Part shown: piece after piece, positions 36,691 to 45,658 of the stretch | Numbering within the stretch: the first letter of the stretch is position 1 | How the letters are laid out: each line of letters starts with the position of its first letter | Assembly: GCF_009909155.2 (NCBI RefSeq) | Contig: NZ_JAAAPM020000030.1 | Location: 1-49,678 of the forward strand | Direction of reading: 5' to 3' | DNA: 49,678 nt | Origin: Flavobacterium undicola | Lineage (GTDB): Bacteria > Bacteroidota > Bacteroidia > Flavobacteriales > Flavobacteriaceae | Made by a program: the position numbers and the translations under genes | Notes under the pieces: generated by a model | Database searches by the model: none | Told to the model about the DNA's origin: nothing | The model's input: the letters and a program-made list of their open reading frames with translations, nothing else

Positions 36691-37080
36691 CTACAACTTA
36701 TCACTCAAAACTCCTGCATCAATATCAGAGTGCGAAGCGTCATAAACAGACTGACCGTCTTTAATTAAAAGAATTTGTGGCGATTCATGATATACACCAA
36801 AACGATTCGCTATTTCATTCGAAATTTCACGATACGTAATTAAATCTAAAAAGTATGGTGTCACTTCTTCAGCCAAATCAAACTCGTTCTCAAATTGTTT
36901 TAACGCCATTCTGCTGATGCTACAACGGGTACTGTGTTTAAAAATCACCGCCGGTTTCTCATTCGAATTAAAAATAATTTCACCCAACTGATTAACATCA
37001 GTCAAAATTTCCCAATTCATTTTACTCTCTTGCTGTTTTGGAGTTTCTTCACTCCCGAAGATATTTTTTAAAAAACTCAT
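36691..37080 (-). CDS. ytxJ: YtxJ, bacillithiol-system redox protein
   Basis: 129 residues from the ATG at 37080 (MSFLKNIFGSEE); a longer start at 37110 is possible. Thioredoxin-like fold with HSTRCSISRMAL, where the single Cys-x-x-x-Arg motif and the cis-Pro loop (HESPQILLIKDG) match the YtxJ/BrxC group, thought to reduce bacillithiol-protein mixed disulphides. Only one Cys is present in the active site. Cytoplasmic. It lies divergent to clpB, another stress gene. Confidence 0.88.
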   Translation of the reverse strand: MSFLKNIFGSEETPKQQESKMNWEILTDVNQLGEIIFNSNEKPAVIFKHSTRCSISRMALKQFENEFDLAEEVTPYFLDLITYREISNEIANRFGVYHESPQILLIKDGQSVYDASHSDIDAGVLSDKL

Positions 37081-37145
37081 ATTTTGACTTGTTTTCTGAC
37101 TTTTTGACATTTAAAACTGATAAAAATCAGCTTTTAAACGCCTTT

Positions 37146-37177
37146 TTGTCCTTAAATTTACAATGGAATATAATTTG
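37146..37177 (+). promoter_or_regulatory. Candidate clpB promoter
   Basis: TTG at 37146-37148 and TATAATTTG at 37169-37177, spacer 20 bp, a one-base deviation from TAnnTTTG. 53 bp before the clpB start codon. No heat-shock operator (CIRCE-like) is seen. Confidence 0.4.
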
Positions 37178-37230
37178 TCCCAACTTCTGCAAAGTTAATT
37201 AATTAGTTTAAACCAAATCTATAAAACGAA

Positions 37231-39837
37231 ATGAACATCAATAAATTTACAATTAAATCGCAAGAAGCAATTCAGCTTTCTCAGCAGTTGGCTCAAACTT
37301 ATGGTCAGCAACAAATTGAGAATGAACACATTTTCAAAGCTATTTTTGAAGTAGATGAAAATGTAGCACCATTTATTTTGAAAAAACTCAATGTAAATGT
37401 GCCTTTGTTTTTACAAATTTTAGATAGTACCATTCAAAACTTTCCTAAGGTTTCCGGTGGCGAAATTATGCTTTCCCGTGATGCAAACACTGCATTAAAC
37501 GAAGCCGAAATTATTGCTAAAAAAATGAACGACGAATATGTTTCTATTGAACATTTGATACTAGCTATTTTTACTTCAAAATCTAAGGTTGCCCAAATTT
37601 TAAAAGACCAAGGTGTTACCGAAAAAGGATTAAAATCAGCCATTGAAGAATTGCGAAAAGGAGAACGAGTAACCTCGGCCTCTGCGGAGGAAACTTATAA
37701 TTCGTTAAATAAATATGCCAAAAACCTGAACGAATTAGCCAAATCAGGAAAACTGGATCCTGTTATTGGTCGTGATGAAGAAATTCGACGTGTATTACAA
37801 ATCCTGACCCGAAGAACAAAAAACAACCCAATGCTTGTGGGTGAACCTGGTGTGGGGAAAACCGCCATTGCCGAAGGTTTAGCACACCGAATTGTAGATG
37901 GAGACGTTCCTGAAAACCTGAAAGATAAAATTGTTTTCTCACTCGATATGGGAGCTTTGATTGCCGGAGCCAAATACAAAGGAGAATTTGAAGAGCGTTT
38001 AAAATCGGTAGTGAAAGAAGTAACTTCTGCCGAAGGAGATATTGTACTTTTCATTGACGAAATTCATACGCTTGTAGGTGCTGGAGGTGGCGAAGGCGCT
38101 ATGGATGCGGCAAATATCCTGAAACCGGCTTTGGCTCGAGGAGAATTACGTGCTATTGGTGCAACCACTTTGGACGAATACCAAAAATATTTCGAAAAAG
38201 ACAAGGCACTCGAAAGACGTTTCCAAAAAGTAATTATCGAAGAACCGGATACCGAAAGTGCGGTTTCTATCCTTCGTGGTATCAAAGAAAAATACGAAAC
38301 CCATCATAAAGTACAAATCAAAGATGAGGCGATTATTGCTGCAGTGGAGTTGTCACAACGTTATATTACCAATCGTTTTTTACCGGATAAAGCCATTGAT
38401 TTGATGGACGAAGCGGCTTCTAAAATCCGAATGGAAATCAACTCCAAACCTGAGGAACTGGATGTTTTGGATCGAAAAGTAATGCAACTCGAAATCGAAA
38501 TCGAGGCTATCAAAAGAGAGAAAGACGAGAGCAAACTCAAAAATTTAGGAATGGAATTGGCCAATCTTAAAGAAGATCGAAATAAAATTTTCGCCAAATG
38601 GAAATCAGAGAAAGACGTAGTCGATAATATCCAAACGGTAAAAACGGAAATCGAAAACTTTAAATATGAGGCCGAACGCGCTGAACGCGAGGGCGATTAC
38701 GGAAAAGTAGCTGAAATTAGATACGGAAAAATCAAAGAAGCCCAGGAACGATTAGACGTTTTACACAAAGAATTACTGGAAAATCAGTCTGGTGGCAGCT
38801 CTTTAATCAAAGAAGAAGTAACCCGAGAAGACATTGCCGAAGTAGTAGCCAAATGGACCGGAATTCCTGTGGTAAAAATGCTTCAGGGCGAAAGAGAAAA
38901 ACTATTGCATCTTGAGGAAGAATTACACAAGCGCATAGTGGGACAAGAGGAAGCCATCGAGGCTATTAGTGATGCGGTGCGCCGAAGCCGTGCGGGATTG
39001 CAGGACATGAAAAAACCTGTGGGTACCTTTTTGTTCCTTGGAACAACCGGTGTGGGTAAAACCGAATTGGCCAAAGCCCTAGCCGAATATTTATTCGACG
39101 ATGAAAACGCCATGACCCGAATCGATATGAGTGAGTACCAGGAACGTCACAGCGTGAGCCGATTGGTGGGTGCGCCTCCGGGATATGTGGGTTATGACGA
39201 AGGCGGACAATTGACCGAGGCCGTGCGTAGAAAACCTTATTCTGTGATTCTGTTGGATGAGATAGAAAAAGCACATCCCGATACCTTTAACATCTTGTTG
39301 CAGGTTTTGGACGAAGGACGTTTAACAGACAACAAAGGTCGCCTTGCCGATTTCAAAAATACCATTATCATCATGACTTCTAATATGGGAAGCCAGATTA
39401 TACAAGAGAAATTTGAAAATCTAAAAGGTGGTGTCGAAGCCGCAACCGAAGCTGCTAAAGTTGAAGTGTTAGGATTATTGAAACAAACGGTTCGTCCGGA
39501 ATTCATTAACCGTATTGACGAAATTGTGATGTTTACGCCGTTGACCAATGCTAATATTGCTCAAATTGTAGGCCTCCAACTCAAATCAGTAACTAAAATG
39601 CTGGCGCAACAAGGCATTACTATGGATGCCACTCCGGAAGCCATTGCCTATTTGTCTGAGAAAGGATACGACCCGCAGTTTGGAGCCCGTCCCGTAAAGC
39701 GTGTGATTCAAAGAGAGGTTTTGAACCAGTTGTCTAAAGAAATTCTGGCTGGGAAAATCACGACCGATAGCATTATCCTTTTGGATTCATTTGATGGTCA
39801 ATTGGTTTTTAGAAATCAAAGTGAGTTAGCCAATTAA
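37231..39837 (+). CDS. clpB: ATP-dependent disaggregase ClpB
   Basis: 868 residues, the usual length. N-terminal Clp_N repeats (about 1-145), first AAA+ domain with Walker [11 protein letters not shown] and FIDEIHTL, the long coiled-coil middle domain (about 400-525) that separates ClpB from ClpA/C, second AAA+ domain with [10 protein letters not shown] and LLDEIEKAH, and a C-terminal D2-small domain ([13 protein letters not shown]). Resolubilises aggregated protein together with DnaK. Codon usage is more GC-rich than its surroundings, typical of a conserved gene. Confidence 0.98.
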   Translation: MNINKFTIKSQEAIQLSQQLAQTYGQQQIENEHIFKAIFEVDENVAPFILKKLNVNVPLFLQILDSTIQNFPKVSGGEIMLSRDANTALNEAEIIAKKMNDEYVSIEHLILAIFTSKSKVAQILKDQGVTEKGLKSAIEELRKGERVTSASAEETYNSLNKYAKNLNELAKSGKLDPVIGRDEEIRRVLQILTRRTKNNPMLVGEPGVGKTAIAEGLAHRIVDGDVPENLKDKIVFSLDMGALIAGAKYKGEFEERLKSVVKEVTSAEGDIVLFIDEIHTLVGAGGGEGAMDAANILKPALARGELRAIGATTLDEYQKYFEKDKALERRFQKVIIEEPDTESAVSILRGIKEKYETHHKVQIKDEAIIAAVELSQRYITNRFLPDKAIDLMDEAASKIRMEINSKPEELDVLDRKVMQLEIEIEAIKREKDESKLKNLGMELANLKEDRNKIFAKWKSEKDVVDNIQTVKTEIENFKYEAERAEREGDYGKVAEIRYGKIKEAQERLDVLHKELLENQSGGSSLIKEEVTREDIAEVVAKWTGIPVVKMLQGEREKLLHLEEELHKRIVGQEEAIEAISDAVRRSRAGLQDMKKPVGTFLFLGTTGVGKTELAKALAEYLFDDENAMTRIDMSEYQERHSVSRLVGAPPGYVGYDEGGQLTEAVRRKPYSVILLDEIEKAHPDTFNILLQVLDEGRLTDNKGRLADFKNTIIIMTSNMGSQIIQEKFENLKGGVEAATEAAKVEVLGLLKQTVRPEFINRIDEIVMFTPLTNANIAQIVGLQLKSVTKMLAQQGITMDATPEAIAYLSEKGYDPQFGARPVKRVIQREVLNQLSKEILAGKITTDSIILLDSFDGQLVFRNQSELAN

Positions 39838-39881
39838 TCTATGGTCATTGCGAGGAACGGGCGCCATCTCATTAAATTATT

Positions 39882-39914
39882 AACCCTGTCAGAGTTCGAA
39901 ACTCTGACAGGGTT
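39882..39914. terminator. Hairpin AACCCTGTCAGAGTT after clpB
   Basis: Perfect 15-bp stem (39882-39896 with 39900-39914), three-base loop. GC-richer than its surroundings; stems with this CCTGTCAGAGTT core are frequent between genes in Bacteroidota. No T run directly after. Confidence 0.7.
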
Positions 39915-39920
39915 CTATAC

Positions 39921-39948
39921 AACACCAGTCGAAAGGCTGGTGTTTTTT
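39921..39948 (+). terminator. Rho-independent terminator of clpB
   Basis: AACACCAG (39921-39928) pairs with CTGGTGTT (39937-39944), followed by a seven-T run. Confidence 0.85.
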
Positions 39949-39995
39949 TATTTAGGAGCATAATGACTGCGTGTACTAAGAGATTTATAGAAATA

Positions 39996-40253
39996 CTAAT
40001 TTCCTATTTTCACATTTACTTTTTCAGCTTCTACTTTTAGACCATTTTTATCTAGAGTGATACTTGTAGTAGTATCAGCTGGAGGAGCTTCTTTTTCAAT
40101 AATTTTTGTACTTTCTCTTGTTGTAGTTTCTGTTGTTGTACCAGGCACAACAATTACCTCTTTTTCAACAGCTTGGTCTTTACACCCCATCATTGTTAAA
40201 AGAAATACTAATGTAAAGAAACCAATACTATTTTTTGCTTTAAATTTTTTCAT
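39996..40253 (-). CDS. Small Thr-rich lipoprotein (85 aa)
   Basis: 85 residues. Leader IGFFTLVFLLTMMGC with lipobox MMGC, then a low-complexity Thr/Glu tether (GTTTETTTRESTK) and a C-terminal beta pair (SITLDKNGLKVEAEKVNVKIGN). Outer-membrane lipoprotein of unknown function. Starts at the edge of the accessory region. Confidence 0.7.
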   Translation of the reverse strand: MKKFKAKNSIGFFTLVFLLTMMGCKDQAVEKEVIVVPGTTTETTTRESTKIIEKEAPPADTTTSITLDKNGLKVEAEKVNVKIGN

Positions 40254-40373
40254 GATAATTAGTTTATTAAATTGATTATTAATGTATTGACTATTTAAGG
40301 CTTAATACAAAGTTGGCACTAATAAAATTAATAACCATTATAAAATTACTTCAATAATTTATATTATTTACTA

Positions 40374-40420
40374 CTAGCAGAGCATCTCCTCACTTAGGCG
40401 CACAAGCTGAGCAAGCATAA
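40374..40420. repeat. Hairpin repeat family H, degenerate copy 1
   Basis: Aligns base for base without gaps to 45474-45520 (CTA..., TCTCCT, ACTT, then CAC.. GCTGAGCAA). The hairpin arms have decayed here. The rest of 40254-40480 shows no gene. Confidence 0.55.
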
Positions 40421-40479
40421 ATTCCGTATTATTTTGAAAATGATTTGTATGCCCTGGCAGCTGATTTTTTTTAGGAGCA

Positions 40480-40590
40480 GAACGATAGTTTTTCAGATGG
40501 ACTTCCCTCCTGCTCTCGCCTTTATCTCTTCTCTCGTCCCAAAAGACGAGATACGAGGATATCGGCTCGATCAGGGCTATAGAGAAGGTT
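40480..40590. repeat. Degenerate dispersed repeat with CTCGTC hairpin
   Basis: TCTCGTC (40532-40538) pairs with GACGAGA (40545-40551); the flanking words (CTTCCCTCCTGCTCTCGCC and GATCAGGGCTATAGAGAAGG) resemble a common flavobacterial intergenic repeat built around a pyrimidine-rich arm and its complement. No coding function supported. Confidence 0.45.
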
Positions 40591-40729
40591 TTATTTATAA
40601 AATATCGTACTGTAATTTATCTTACAAATAAAACCATTCTGTAAGAAAAAAAGAATATATTTGGATTTCAATAAAGTCTGACGATTATCAGACCTATCTA
40701 CTCAAAATTGGGTGGATTTGTGTGATTTT

Positions 40730-40759
40730 GTCATACACATAAACTAGTTGTACTTCATG
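40730..40759. repeat. Paired leader element Y, copy 1
   Basis: A 30-bp block ending in AGTTGTACTTCATG, 24 of 30 bases identical to 43937-43966, standing just before the DUF2971 gene (as copy 2 stands before the serine hydrolase gene). A GTCTGA/TCAGAC hairpin lies upstream (40676-40693). Confidence 0.6.
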
Positions 40760-40776
40760 TGAAAAATTTAAAATCA

Positions 40777-41697
40777 ATGAGTTTTATCAAAGAAATATTT
40801 ATAAAACAATTCGAATATTTTGCAGACAAAGCTGATGAATTTATCTCTAATACTTCTGAATATAAGCAAAATACACAGTTATATCACTATACTTCATTAG
40901 AATCTTTAGAATCGATGATTAAATCTCAATCTATTAGAGCTTCTAGTATTTTTTTAATGAATGATCCAAATGAATTAATATTTGGACAAGAAAAAACCAC
41001 TGATAAATTCATCCAACCCCTCTCTAGCAAATTGAAACAATTATATGAAAGACAATCAATTAACAACTTTTCAGCATTTGTTTTCAGCCTGTCGGAACTG
41101 AATGACGACATGAATCAATGGGAAAAATATGGGGATAAACATAAAGGAGTACGTATTGGTTTCACTCCTAAAAACCTTCTTGAATTTTGGTATAAAATTG
41201 ATAGCATCGATGTCTTTTTAGTGCCAGTAATATACCACGATAATAACTCTAAATATTTAGCTCCATACGGAACTATTTTTAATGAAATGAAAAGCAGTTT
41301 TATTTCAGATATCAATAATCATTACGCAAATAAGGAAATTAGTCACAGCGAATTAAACGAATTACAATTTTTCTGTTCAGTAATATCTTCTATGATAAAA
41401 AGAAAAGAGTGGTCTTCAGAGAAAGAATGGCGAATAATTTGTATATCTAAGGGTATTTTTCATCAAAATATAAATGGTAGCTTTCATAATGGAAAATCAA
41501 AAATATTTATAGAAAATAGAACAGGAGACACATTAAAAATGTTTACAAATGATGGACATGATGGTGTTGCATCAAAAGATATATTAAAAATAGGTTGTAA
41601 AGCAGGTAATAAAGAACAAATTGGTTACATTTTAAGTCTGTTGTATGAAAAGAAAGTTATAATGCAAGTTTCTCAATCTGACATTCAAACTAGGTAA
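40777..41697 (+). CDS. DUF2971 domain protein
   Basis: 306 residues from the ATG at 40777; a GTG 18 bp upstream overlaps element Y and is less likely. DUF2971 hallmarks are LYHYTSLESLESMIKSQSIRASSI, FLMNDPNEL, and FSLSELNDDMNQWEKYGDKHKGVRIGF, then EWSSEKEWRII. The domain resembles ADP-ribosyltransferase-like folds in some analyses, but no activity is established. No signal peptide. Lies among unrelated single genes and repeats, consistent with acquisition. Confidence 0.85.
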   Translation: MSFIKEIFIKQFEYFADKADEFISNTSEYKQNTQLYHYTSLESLESMIKSQSIRASSIFLMNDPNELIFGQEKTTDKFIQPLSSKLKQLYERQSINNFSAFVFSLSELNDDMNQWEKYGDKHKGVRIGFTPKNLLEFWYKIDSIDVFLVPVIYHDNNSKYLAPYGTIFNEMKSSFISDINNHYANKEISHSELNELQFFCSVISSMIKRKEWSSEKEWRIICISKGIFHQNINGSFHNGKSKIFIENRTGDTLKMFTNDGHDGVASKDILKIGCKAGNKEQIGYILSLLYEKKVIMQVSQSDIQTR

Positions 41698-41702
41698 CTC
41701 CC

Positions 41703-41750
41703 ATCTGTACGAAGTCTCTTAACTTTGCACACTTTACAATAAATACAACT
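41703..41750. repeat. Hairpin repeat family H, copy 2
   Basis: CGAAGTC-TCTT-AACTTTG at 41710-41727 followed by CACACTTTACAATAAATACAA, parallel to the intact copy at 45471-45530. Two arm changes weaken the stem. It overlaps the region before the RhuM gene. Confidence 0.6.
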
Positions 41751-41767
41751 CATCAAAGTAAGTTTAT

Positions 41768-42766
41768 ATGCAAGAAAACGAATCCAATATACTCATTTAT
41801 CAAACCGAAGATGGCGTTACAAAAATAGAAACCCGTCTTCTGGACGAAACGGTTTGGCTTACTCAAGCACAAATGGCAACTCTTTTTGATAAAGGAAGAG
41901 TTACAATTACTGAACACATAAACAACATCTTTAAAGAAGGGGAATTGAATGAAAATGCAGTTAGTCGGAAATTCCGACATACTGCTTCTGATGGTAAAAA
42001 CTATAAAACCACTTTCTACAATCTTGATGTTATTATTTCTGTTGGTTATCGGGTAAAATCACATCGTGGTACACAATTTCGTATTTGGGCAACACAACGC
42101 TTGAAAGAATATATTGTAAAAGGATTTACAATGAATGACGATATGCTCAAACAAGCTGGAGGAGGCAATTATTTTGACGAATTATTGGCTAGAATTCGTG
42201 ATATACGTTCTTCTGAAAAAGTCTTTTGGAGAAAAATTTTGGATATTTATTCCACAAGTATCGATTATAATCCAAATACCGAAGCTTCTCAAAATTTCTT
42301 CAAAACCATTCAAAATAAAATGCATTGGGCTGCTCACGGACACACTGCCGCCGAAGTTATTTATCAACGAATTGACTCTACTAAACCTAATCTTGGATTA
42401 ACCAATTTCAAAGGAGAAAAACCAAGTTTACAAGAAACCGAAATCGCTAAAAATTATCTTAACGAAAAAGAACTTAACCTACTCAATAGATTTGTAACTG
42501 CCTATTTAGAGCTAGCAGAATTGCAAGCACTGAACCAAAACCCAATGTATATGCAAGACTGGCTGGCTCGTTTAGACGATTTCTTAAAAATGACAGGAAA
42601 AGAAATCCTCAATCATTCGGGAACTATTAGCCATAATCAAGCTATTGAAAAAGCAAAAACAGAATATTACAAATACAAGGAGACCATAAAAAATGAACTT
42701 TCTAATGTGGAAAAAGATTTTATCAATCAACTAGAAAACATCAAGAAAAAGATAACTAAAAAATAG
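41768..42766 (+). CDS. RhuM family protein
   Basis: 332 residues. N-terminal winged-helix-like region typical of RhuM (TEDGVTKIETRLLDETVWLTQAQMATLFDKGR, ITEHINNIFKEGEL, SRKFRHTASDGKNYKTTFYNLDVIISVGYRVKS), then a helical C-terminal half ending in a Lys-rich coiled coil. First described as a Salmonella pathogenicity-island gene; family members are common in mobile and defence regions, and their activity is unclear. No signal peptide, cytoplasmic. Surrounded by repeats. Confidence 0.88.
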   Translation: MQENESNILIYQTEDGVTKIETRLLDETVWLTQAQMATLFDKGRVTITEHINNIFKEGELNENAVSRKFRHTASDGKNYKTTFYNLDVIISVGYRVKSHRGTQFRIWATQRLKEYIVKGFTMNDDMLKQAGGGNYFDELLARIRDIRSSEKVFWRKILDIYSTSIDYNPNTEASQNFFKTIQNKMHWAAHGHTAAEVIYQRIDSTKPNLGLTNFKGEKPSLQETEIAKNYLNEKELNLLNRFVTAYLELAELQALNQNPMYMQDWLARLDDFLKMTGKEILNHSGTISHNQAIEKAKTEYYKYKETIKNELSNVEKDFINQLENIKKKITKK

Positions 42767-42806
42767 TAAACTCAACTATAGTAAGTCTCCAGCTAGAACA
42801 AAGATC

Positions 42807-42846
42807 TCGCGGAGATGCTTCCTTCGTCAGCATGACAAGTTTGTGG
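42807..42846. repeat. GGAGATGCTTCC repeat, copy 1
   Basis: GGAGATGCTTCCTTCGTCAG followed by CATGACAAGTTTGTGG. Near-identical copies at 43624-43680 and 45549-45607, and a diverged one at 45621-45658. Confidence 0.75.
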
Positions 42847-42864
42847 AAAGTAGTAATGTAAAAA

Positions 42865-43125
42865 ATGAGCATAGAAAAAAACACCAAAGTAAGATTGAAA
42901 TCGTTTTTGGAAACACAAAGTCCAAAAGCTAAAACTCATCCTGAAAATAACTATTGGAAATTAATCGGTGAAAATGGAACTGTAATAGACGAAATCAAAA
43001 ATGAAAACGGTAGAATTTTGATTTTGTTTGACAACGATTTAGATTACTTTGGCGTTGCAAATCACAATCCAATAAAAAATTCTTTATGGATTAAAGTTGA
43101 AGATTTAGAAATAGCCAAAAATTAA
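42865..43125 (+). CDS. Conserved small protein of unknown function (86 aa)
   Basis: 86 residues, no signal peptide or membrane helix. Alternating strands (KVRLKSFLE, YWKLIGENGTVIDEI, GRILILFDNDLDYFGVANHNP, SLWIKVEDLEI) suggest an SH3-like beta barrel. It stands alone between repeats. Immunity-type or adapter protein is possible, but nothing in the sequence decides. Confidence 0.65.
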   Translation: MSIEKNTKVRLKSFLETQSPKAKTHPENNYWKLIGENGTVIDEIKNENGRILILFDNDLDYFGVANHNPIKNSLWIKVEDLEIAKN

Positions 43126-43151
43126 GACGCATCTGCTAACAGCCAAAACAG

Positions 43152-43190
43152 CACGGAAATGCTTTCCGTGTTTACAATAATGAGAAAATA
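43152..43190. repeat. Hairpin repeat family H, copy 3 (CACGGAAA arms)
   Basis: Perfect 8-bp stem CACGGAAA (43152-43159), loop TGC, TTTCCGTG (43163-43170), then TTTACAATAATGAG. Its tail matches other family members, but both arms differ from the CGAAGTC type while still pairing. Confidence 0.6.
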
Positions 43191-43203
43191 ACAAATTAAA
43201 AAT

Positions 43204-43527
43204 ATGTACGGACCTATACCTTTAATCTTAATTGTTTTACCATTATTATTTCAGATAATATTTGGTAGAAAAGCTATTGGAGAAAATATTAAATTAAATT
43301 TTGGAACTATTTCAATAATTTGTTTCTTATTACAAATTGTACTCTCTATTATCTCATTTCTAATTGCTTCACATCATATTGAAGAAAGTTCTAAAGCAGG
43401 AGAATTTAGATGTGGAATGGGACTTTTAGCAATTATTGTATTATCCCTATTTTTTACTTTTTTTCTATTAATAACAATGCTAATACAGTATTTTATAAAG
43501 AGATCCTACGAGAAAAAAAGAGACTAA
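43204..43527 (+). CDS. Small membrane protein with three helices
   Basis: 107 residues. Helices at about 5-22 (IPLILIVLPLLFQIIFG), 35-56 (ISIICFLLQIVLSIISFLIA) and 73-98 (LLAIIVLSLFFTFFLLITMLIQYF), basic tail RSYEKKRD. Inner membrane. No recognised family. Possibly works with the 86-aa gene 79 bp upstream, or is simply another independent insertion. Confidence 0.65.
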   Translation: MYGPIPLILIVLPLLFQIIFGRKAIGENIKLNFGTISIICFLLQIVLSIISFLIASHHIEESSKAGEFRCGMGLLAIIVLSLFFTFFLLITMLIQYFIKRSYEKKRD

Positions 43528-43537
43528 AAACTCAATA

Positions 43538-43590
43538 GCACAGAATTGCATTCCGTGCCCTCAACAGTGAGCAAATAATCAATACAAAAC
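43538..43590. repeat. Hairpin repeat family H, copy 4 (CACAGAAT arms)
   Basis: GCACAGAAT (43538-43546), loop TGC, ATTCCGTGC (43550-43558) with one A-C mismatch, then AACAGTGAGCAA...AATACAAA, the same tail as the 45471 copy. An AACTCGA/TCGAGTT stem follows (43588-43620). Confidence 0.65.
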
Positions 43591-43623
43591 TCGATAAAAT
43601 AATATATACTTTGTCGAGTTACT

Positions 43624-43680
43624 GGCGGAGATGCTTCCTTCGTCAGCATGACAAGTTTGCGGATTGTTGGGATGTTAAAA
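43624..43680. repeat. GGAGATGCTTCC repeat, copy 2
   Basis: Matches copy 1 and, with the downstream GGATTGTTGGGATGTTAAAA, also copy 3 at 45549-45607. The following 43681-43770 is AT-rich with a GCAAGGTTT/GAAACCTGC stem and no gene. Confidence 0.75.
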
Positions 43681-43771
43681 ATGATTTTTTTAATGATTTA
43701 ACAAGCTGTTATTCTAGCTTATCCTGCAAGGTTTTTTTTGGGAAACCTGCTGTAATCCATATCTTTTGGCT

Positions 43772-43789
43772 TCCCGATAGCTATCGGGA
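43772..43789. repeat. 18-bp perfect palindrome
   Basis: TCCCGATAGCTATCGGGA, fully self-complementary. A decayed relative (TTCCGATAGCTATTTGAA) lies near 47076. Such CCGATAGCTATCGG words are scattered in flavobacterial genomes. Confidence 0.7.
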
Positions 43790-43936
43790 CTAGCCCAAAA
43801 TGATAGTACGAAAAGTTTACAATAACTTAAAAGCCCTTTGATGATTTATAAAATAAATATCCTATTTTTGAAAACAAAAAAATACTGACGTTTGTCAAAC
43901 AAAGCGACCCAATTTAAGGGTAATAAGTCGGACGTC

Positions 43937-43966
43937 GTCAGACATATAAATGAGTTGTGCATCATG
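43937..43966. repeat. Paired leader element Y, copy 2
   Basis: 30-bp block ending in GAGTTGTGCATCATG, 24 of 30 bases identical to 40730-40759, 26 bp before the serine hydrolase start. It overlaps a GTCGGAC/GTCAGAC imperfect stem (43927-43943). Confidence 0.6.
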
Positions 43967-43992
43967 CCAAAAAACAAATAAAAATCACTACG

Positions 43993-45396
43993 ATGAAAAA
44001 AAAATATTTCCTTTTAATCCTATCGCTTATATCACAATTTGGTTTTTCGCAACAGACCTATAAAGTAACCTACAGTCAACTGAAAGAATTTGAAGGTTTA
44101 TATGAATATATTAACCAGACGACCATCAAAATAGCCGCATCACCTGTTGATACCCTGCTGTATGCAATAATTGATAAAAGTAAATATCCGTTATACCATT
44201 CAGGCAAGGATTTGTTTCTGAATAGACAAAAAAATAAGACCCAGTTTTTTAGAGATGCCTCAAATGCTGTTGCGGGTTATACCATAGACAATGACACCTT
44301 AAAATTCATCAGAAAAAAAAACGTTTCCTTTCCTAAAGAAATATGGTATCCAAGACCTACTTCTGCTAAAGATTTTAAATATACCTATGAAAAACCAAAA
44401 AATTTAAAAGATGGCTTAGCGATTGGAAACGTCCAAAAATCTGGGTTGGATACAGCATTATTGGCTGAAATGGTGCGAAAGATTGCTGACAGAACATATC
44501 CGGATGTTCACAGCGTTTTAATTATTAAAGACGGGAAACTTGTGTTTGAGGAGTATTTTTATGAATACACAAAAGACACTCTTCAGGAACTTCGTTCCGC
44601 AACAAAAAGTTTTATATCTGCACTTACCGGGATTGCAATTGATAAGGGGTATATCAAAAGCATACAGGAGCCGGTATTGTCCTATTTTCCCGAATATACC
44701 TTTGAAAATAATTCGCCATTATTGAAAAAACTAACAATTGAAAATCTACTTACCAATCAAACTGGATTGGATTGTGATATTACTAATTGGAAATCAGTAG
44801 GTAATGAAACAAAAATGTACGAAAGTAATGATTGGGTGAAATTTTCATTGGATCTACCTATGATCGATACCCCGGGAGGAAAGGGAATGTATTGCACGGG
44901 AAATTCGATCATACTTGGAAAAATTATTGAAAAAGAAACTAAACAGACACTTCCTGAGTTTGCCAAGCAAACACTCTTTCGTCCATTGGGAATAACAGAA
45001 TTCAAATGGCAGTTTAACCTTGACAAATCAGATGCTGAAACTTTTGGCCAACTCAATTTAAGACCAAGAGATTTGGCAAAGTTTGGATTACTATATTTAA
45101 ACAAAGGTAATTGGAACGGCAAACAATTAATTTCTTCCGACTGGGTAACACAATCATTAAAAAAACAGTCAATAATTCAAGGAGTCGATTATGGCTATCA
45201 ATGGTGGATTAAATATTTAGATGCTGATGGAGTTAGGTATTATGGGAAAGTAGCTCAAGGCAATGGTGGGCAAAAAATTTACATTTGGGAACAACAAAAT
45301 ATGGTGACAGTTATAACAGGTGGAAACTACAATACACAATCACCTTCTAACGAACTGATTAGCAAATACATATTACCAGCATTTAATAAAAAATAA
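43993..45396 (+). CDS. Secreted serine hydrolase, class C beta-lactamase / DD-peptidase fold
   Basis: 467 residues from the ATG at 43993 (MKKKYFLLILSLISQFGFSQ), chosen for its signal peptide; an upstream GTG start falls inside element Y. N-terminal extension of about 150 residues, then the beta-lactamase domain: SATKSF (catalytic SxxK), the YCTGNSIILG region at the usual YxN position, and GNGGQ near the C-terminus in place of KTG/HxG. These enzymes include esterases, peptidases and lactamases; the substrate cannot be read. Periplasmic or secreted. Confidence 0.88.
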   Translation: MKKKYFLLILSLISQFGFSQQTYKVTYSQLKEFEGLYEYINQTTIKIAASPVDTLLYAIIDKSKYPLYHSGKDLFLNRQKNKTQFFRDASNAVAGYTIDNDTLKFIRKKNVSFPKEIWYPRPTSAKDFKYTYEKPKNLKDGLAIGNVQKSGLDTALLAEMVRKIADRTYPDVHSVLIIKDGKLVFEEYFYEYTKDTLQELRSATKSFISALTGIAIDKGYIKSIQEPVLSYFPEYTFENNSPLLKKLTIENLLTNQTGLDCDITNWKSVGNETKMYESNDWVKFSLDLPMIDTPGGKGMYCTGNSIILGKIIEKETKQTLPEFAKQTLFRPLGITEFKWQFNLDKSDAETFGQLNLRPRDLAKFGLLYLNKGNWNGKQLISSDWVTQSLKKQSIIQGVDYGYQWWIKYLDADGVRYYGKVAQGNGGQKIYIWEQQNMVTVITGGNYNTQSPSNELISKYILPAFNKK

Positions 45397-45470
45397 AATT
45401 ATTTGATAATTATAAAAGGCACGAACGCACAACAGGCGGTTTGGCAATATGGCGGGGTGACGAATATATT

Positions 45471-45530
45471 CTAGCTCTGCGAAGTCTCCTGACTTCGCCA
45501 CACACGCTGAGCAACCAATACAAATCAGCA
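45471..45530. repeat. Hairpin repeat family H, intact copy
   Basis: Perfect stem GCGAAGTC (45480-45487), loop TCCT, GACTTCGC (45492-45498 plus next base by position), followed by CACACACGCTGAGCAACC and AATACAAATCAG. This is the best-preserved member and serves as reference for the others. Confidence 0.7.
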
Positions 45531-45548
45531 AACTAGGGTAAGTCCCTT

Positions 45549-45607
45549 ACGGAGATGCTTCCTTCGTCAGCATGACAAGTTTGTGGATCATTGGGGTGTT
45601 AAAAAAT
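45549..45607. repeat. GGAGATGCTTCC repeat, copy 3
   Basis: Same as copy 2 including the downstream GGATCATTGGGGTGTTAAAA. Confidence 0.75.
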
Positions 45608-45620
45608 TATTCGAAACTAC

Positions 45621-45658
45621 ACGAAGATGCTTCCTTCGTCAATAGAACGAGTTTTTGG
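45621..45658. repeat. GGAGATGCTTCC repeat, diverged copy 4
   Basis: ACGAAGATGCTTCCTTCGTC followed by AATAGAACGAGTTTTTGG. Here ACGAAG pairs with CTTCGT. Nothing else is seen in 45659-45804. Confidence 0.6.

Noticed and set aside
37434..39548. Minus-strand open frames inside clpB
   Set aside because: Antisense shadows caused by codon bias of a conserved gene; no signals or family features.
40434..40631. A 65-codon frame with PPALAF and SYRLDQGY-like words
   Set aside because: It is the translation of a degenerate intergenic repeat, not a gene.
43611..43793. A 60-codon frame ending WLPDSYRD
   Set aside because: Made from the GGAGATGCTTCC repeat and the CCGATAGCTATCGG palindrome read in one frame.
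40730..43966. Integron attC sites
   Set aside because: Considered because of cassette-like layout, but the GTTRRRY core is not met (GTTGTGC has T where R is needed) and no IntI is visible.
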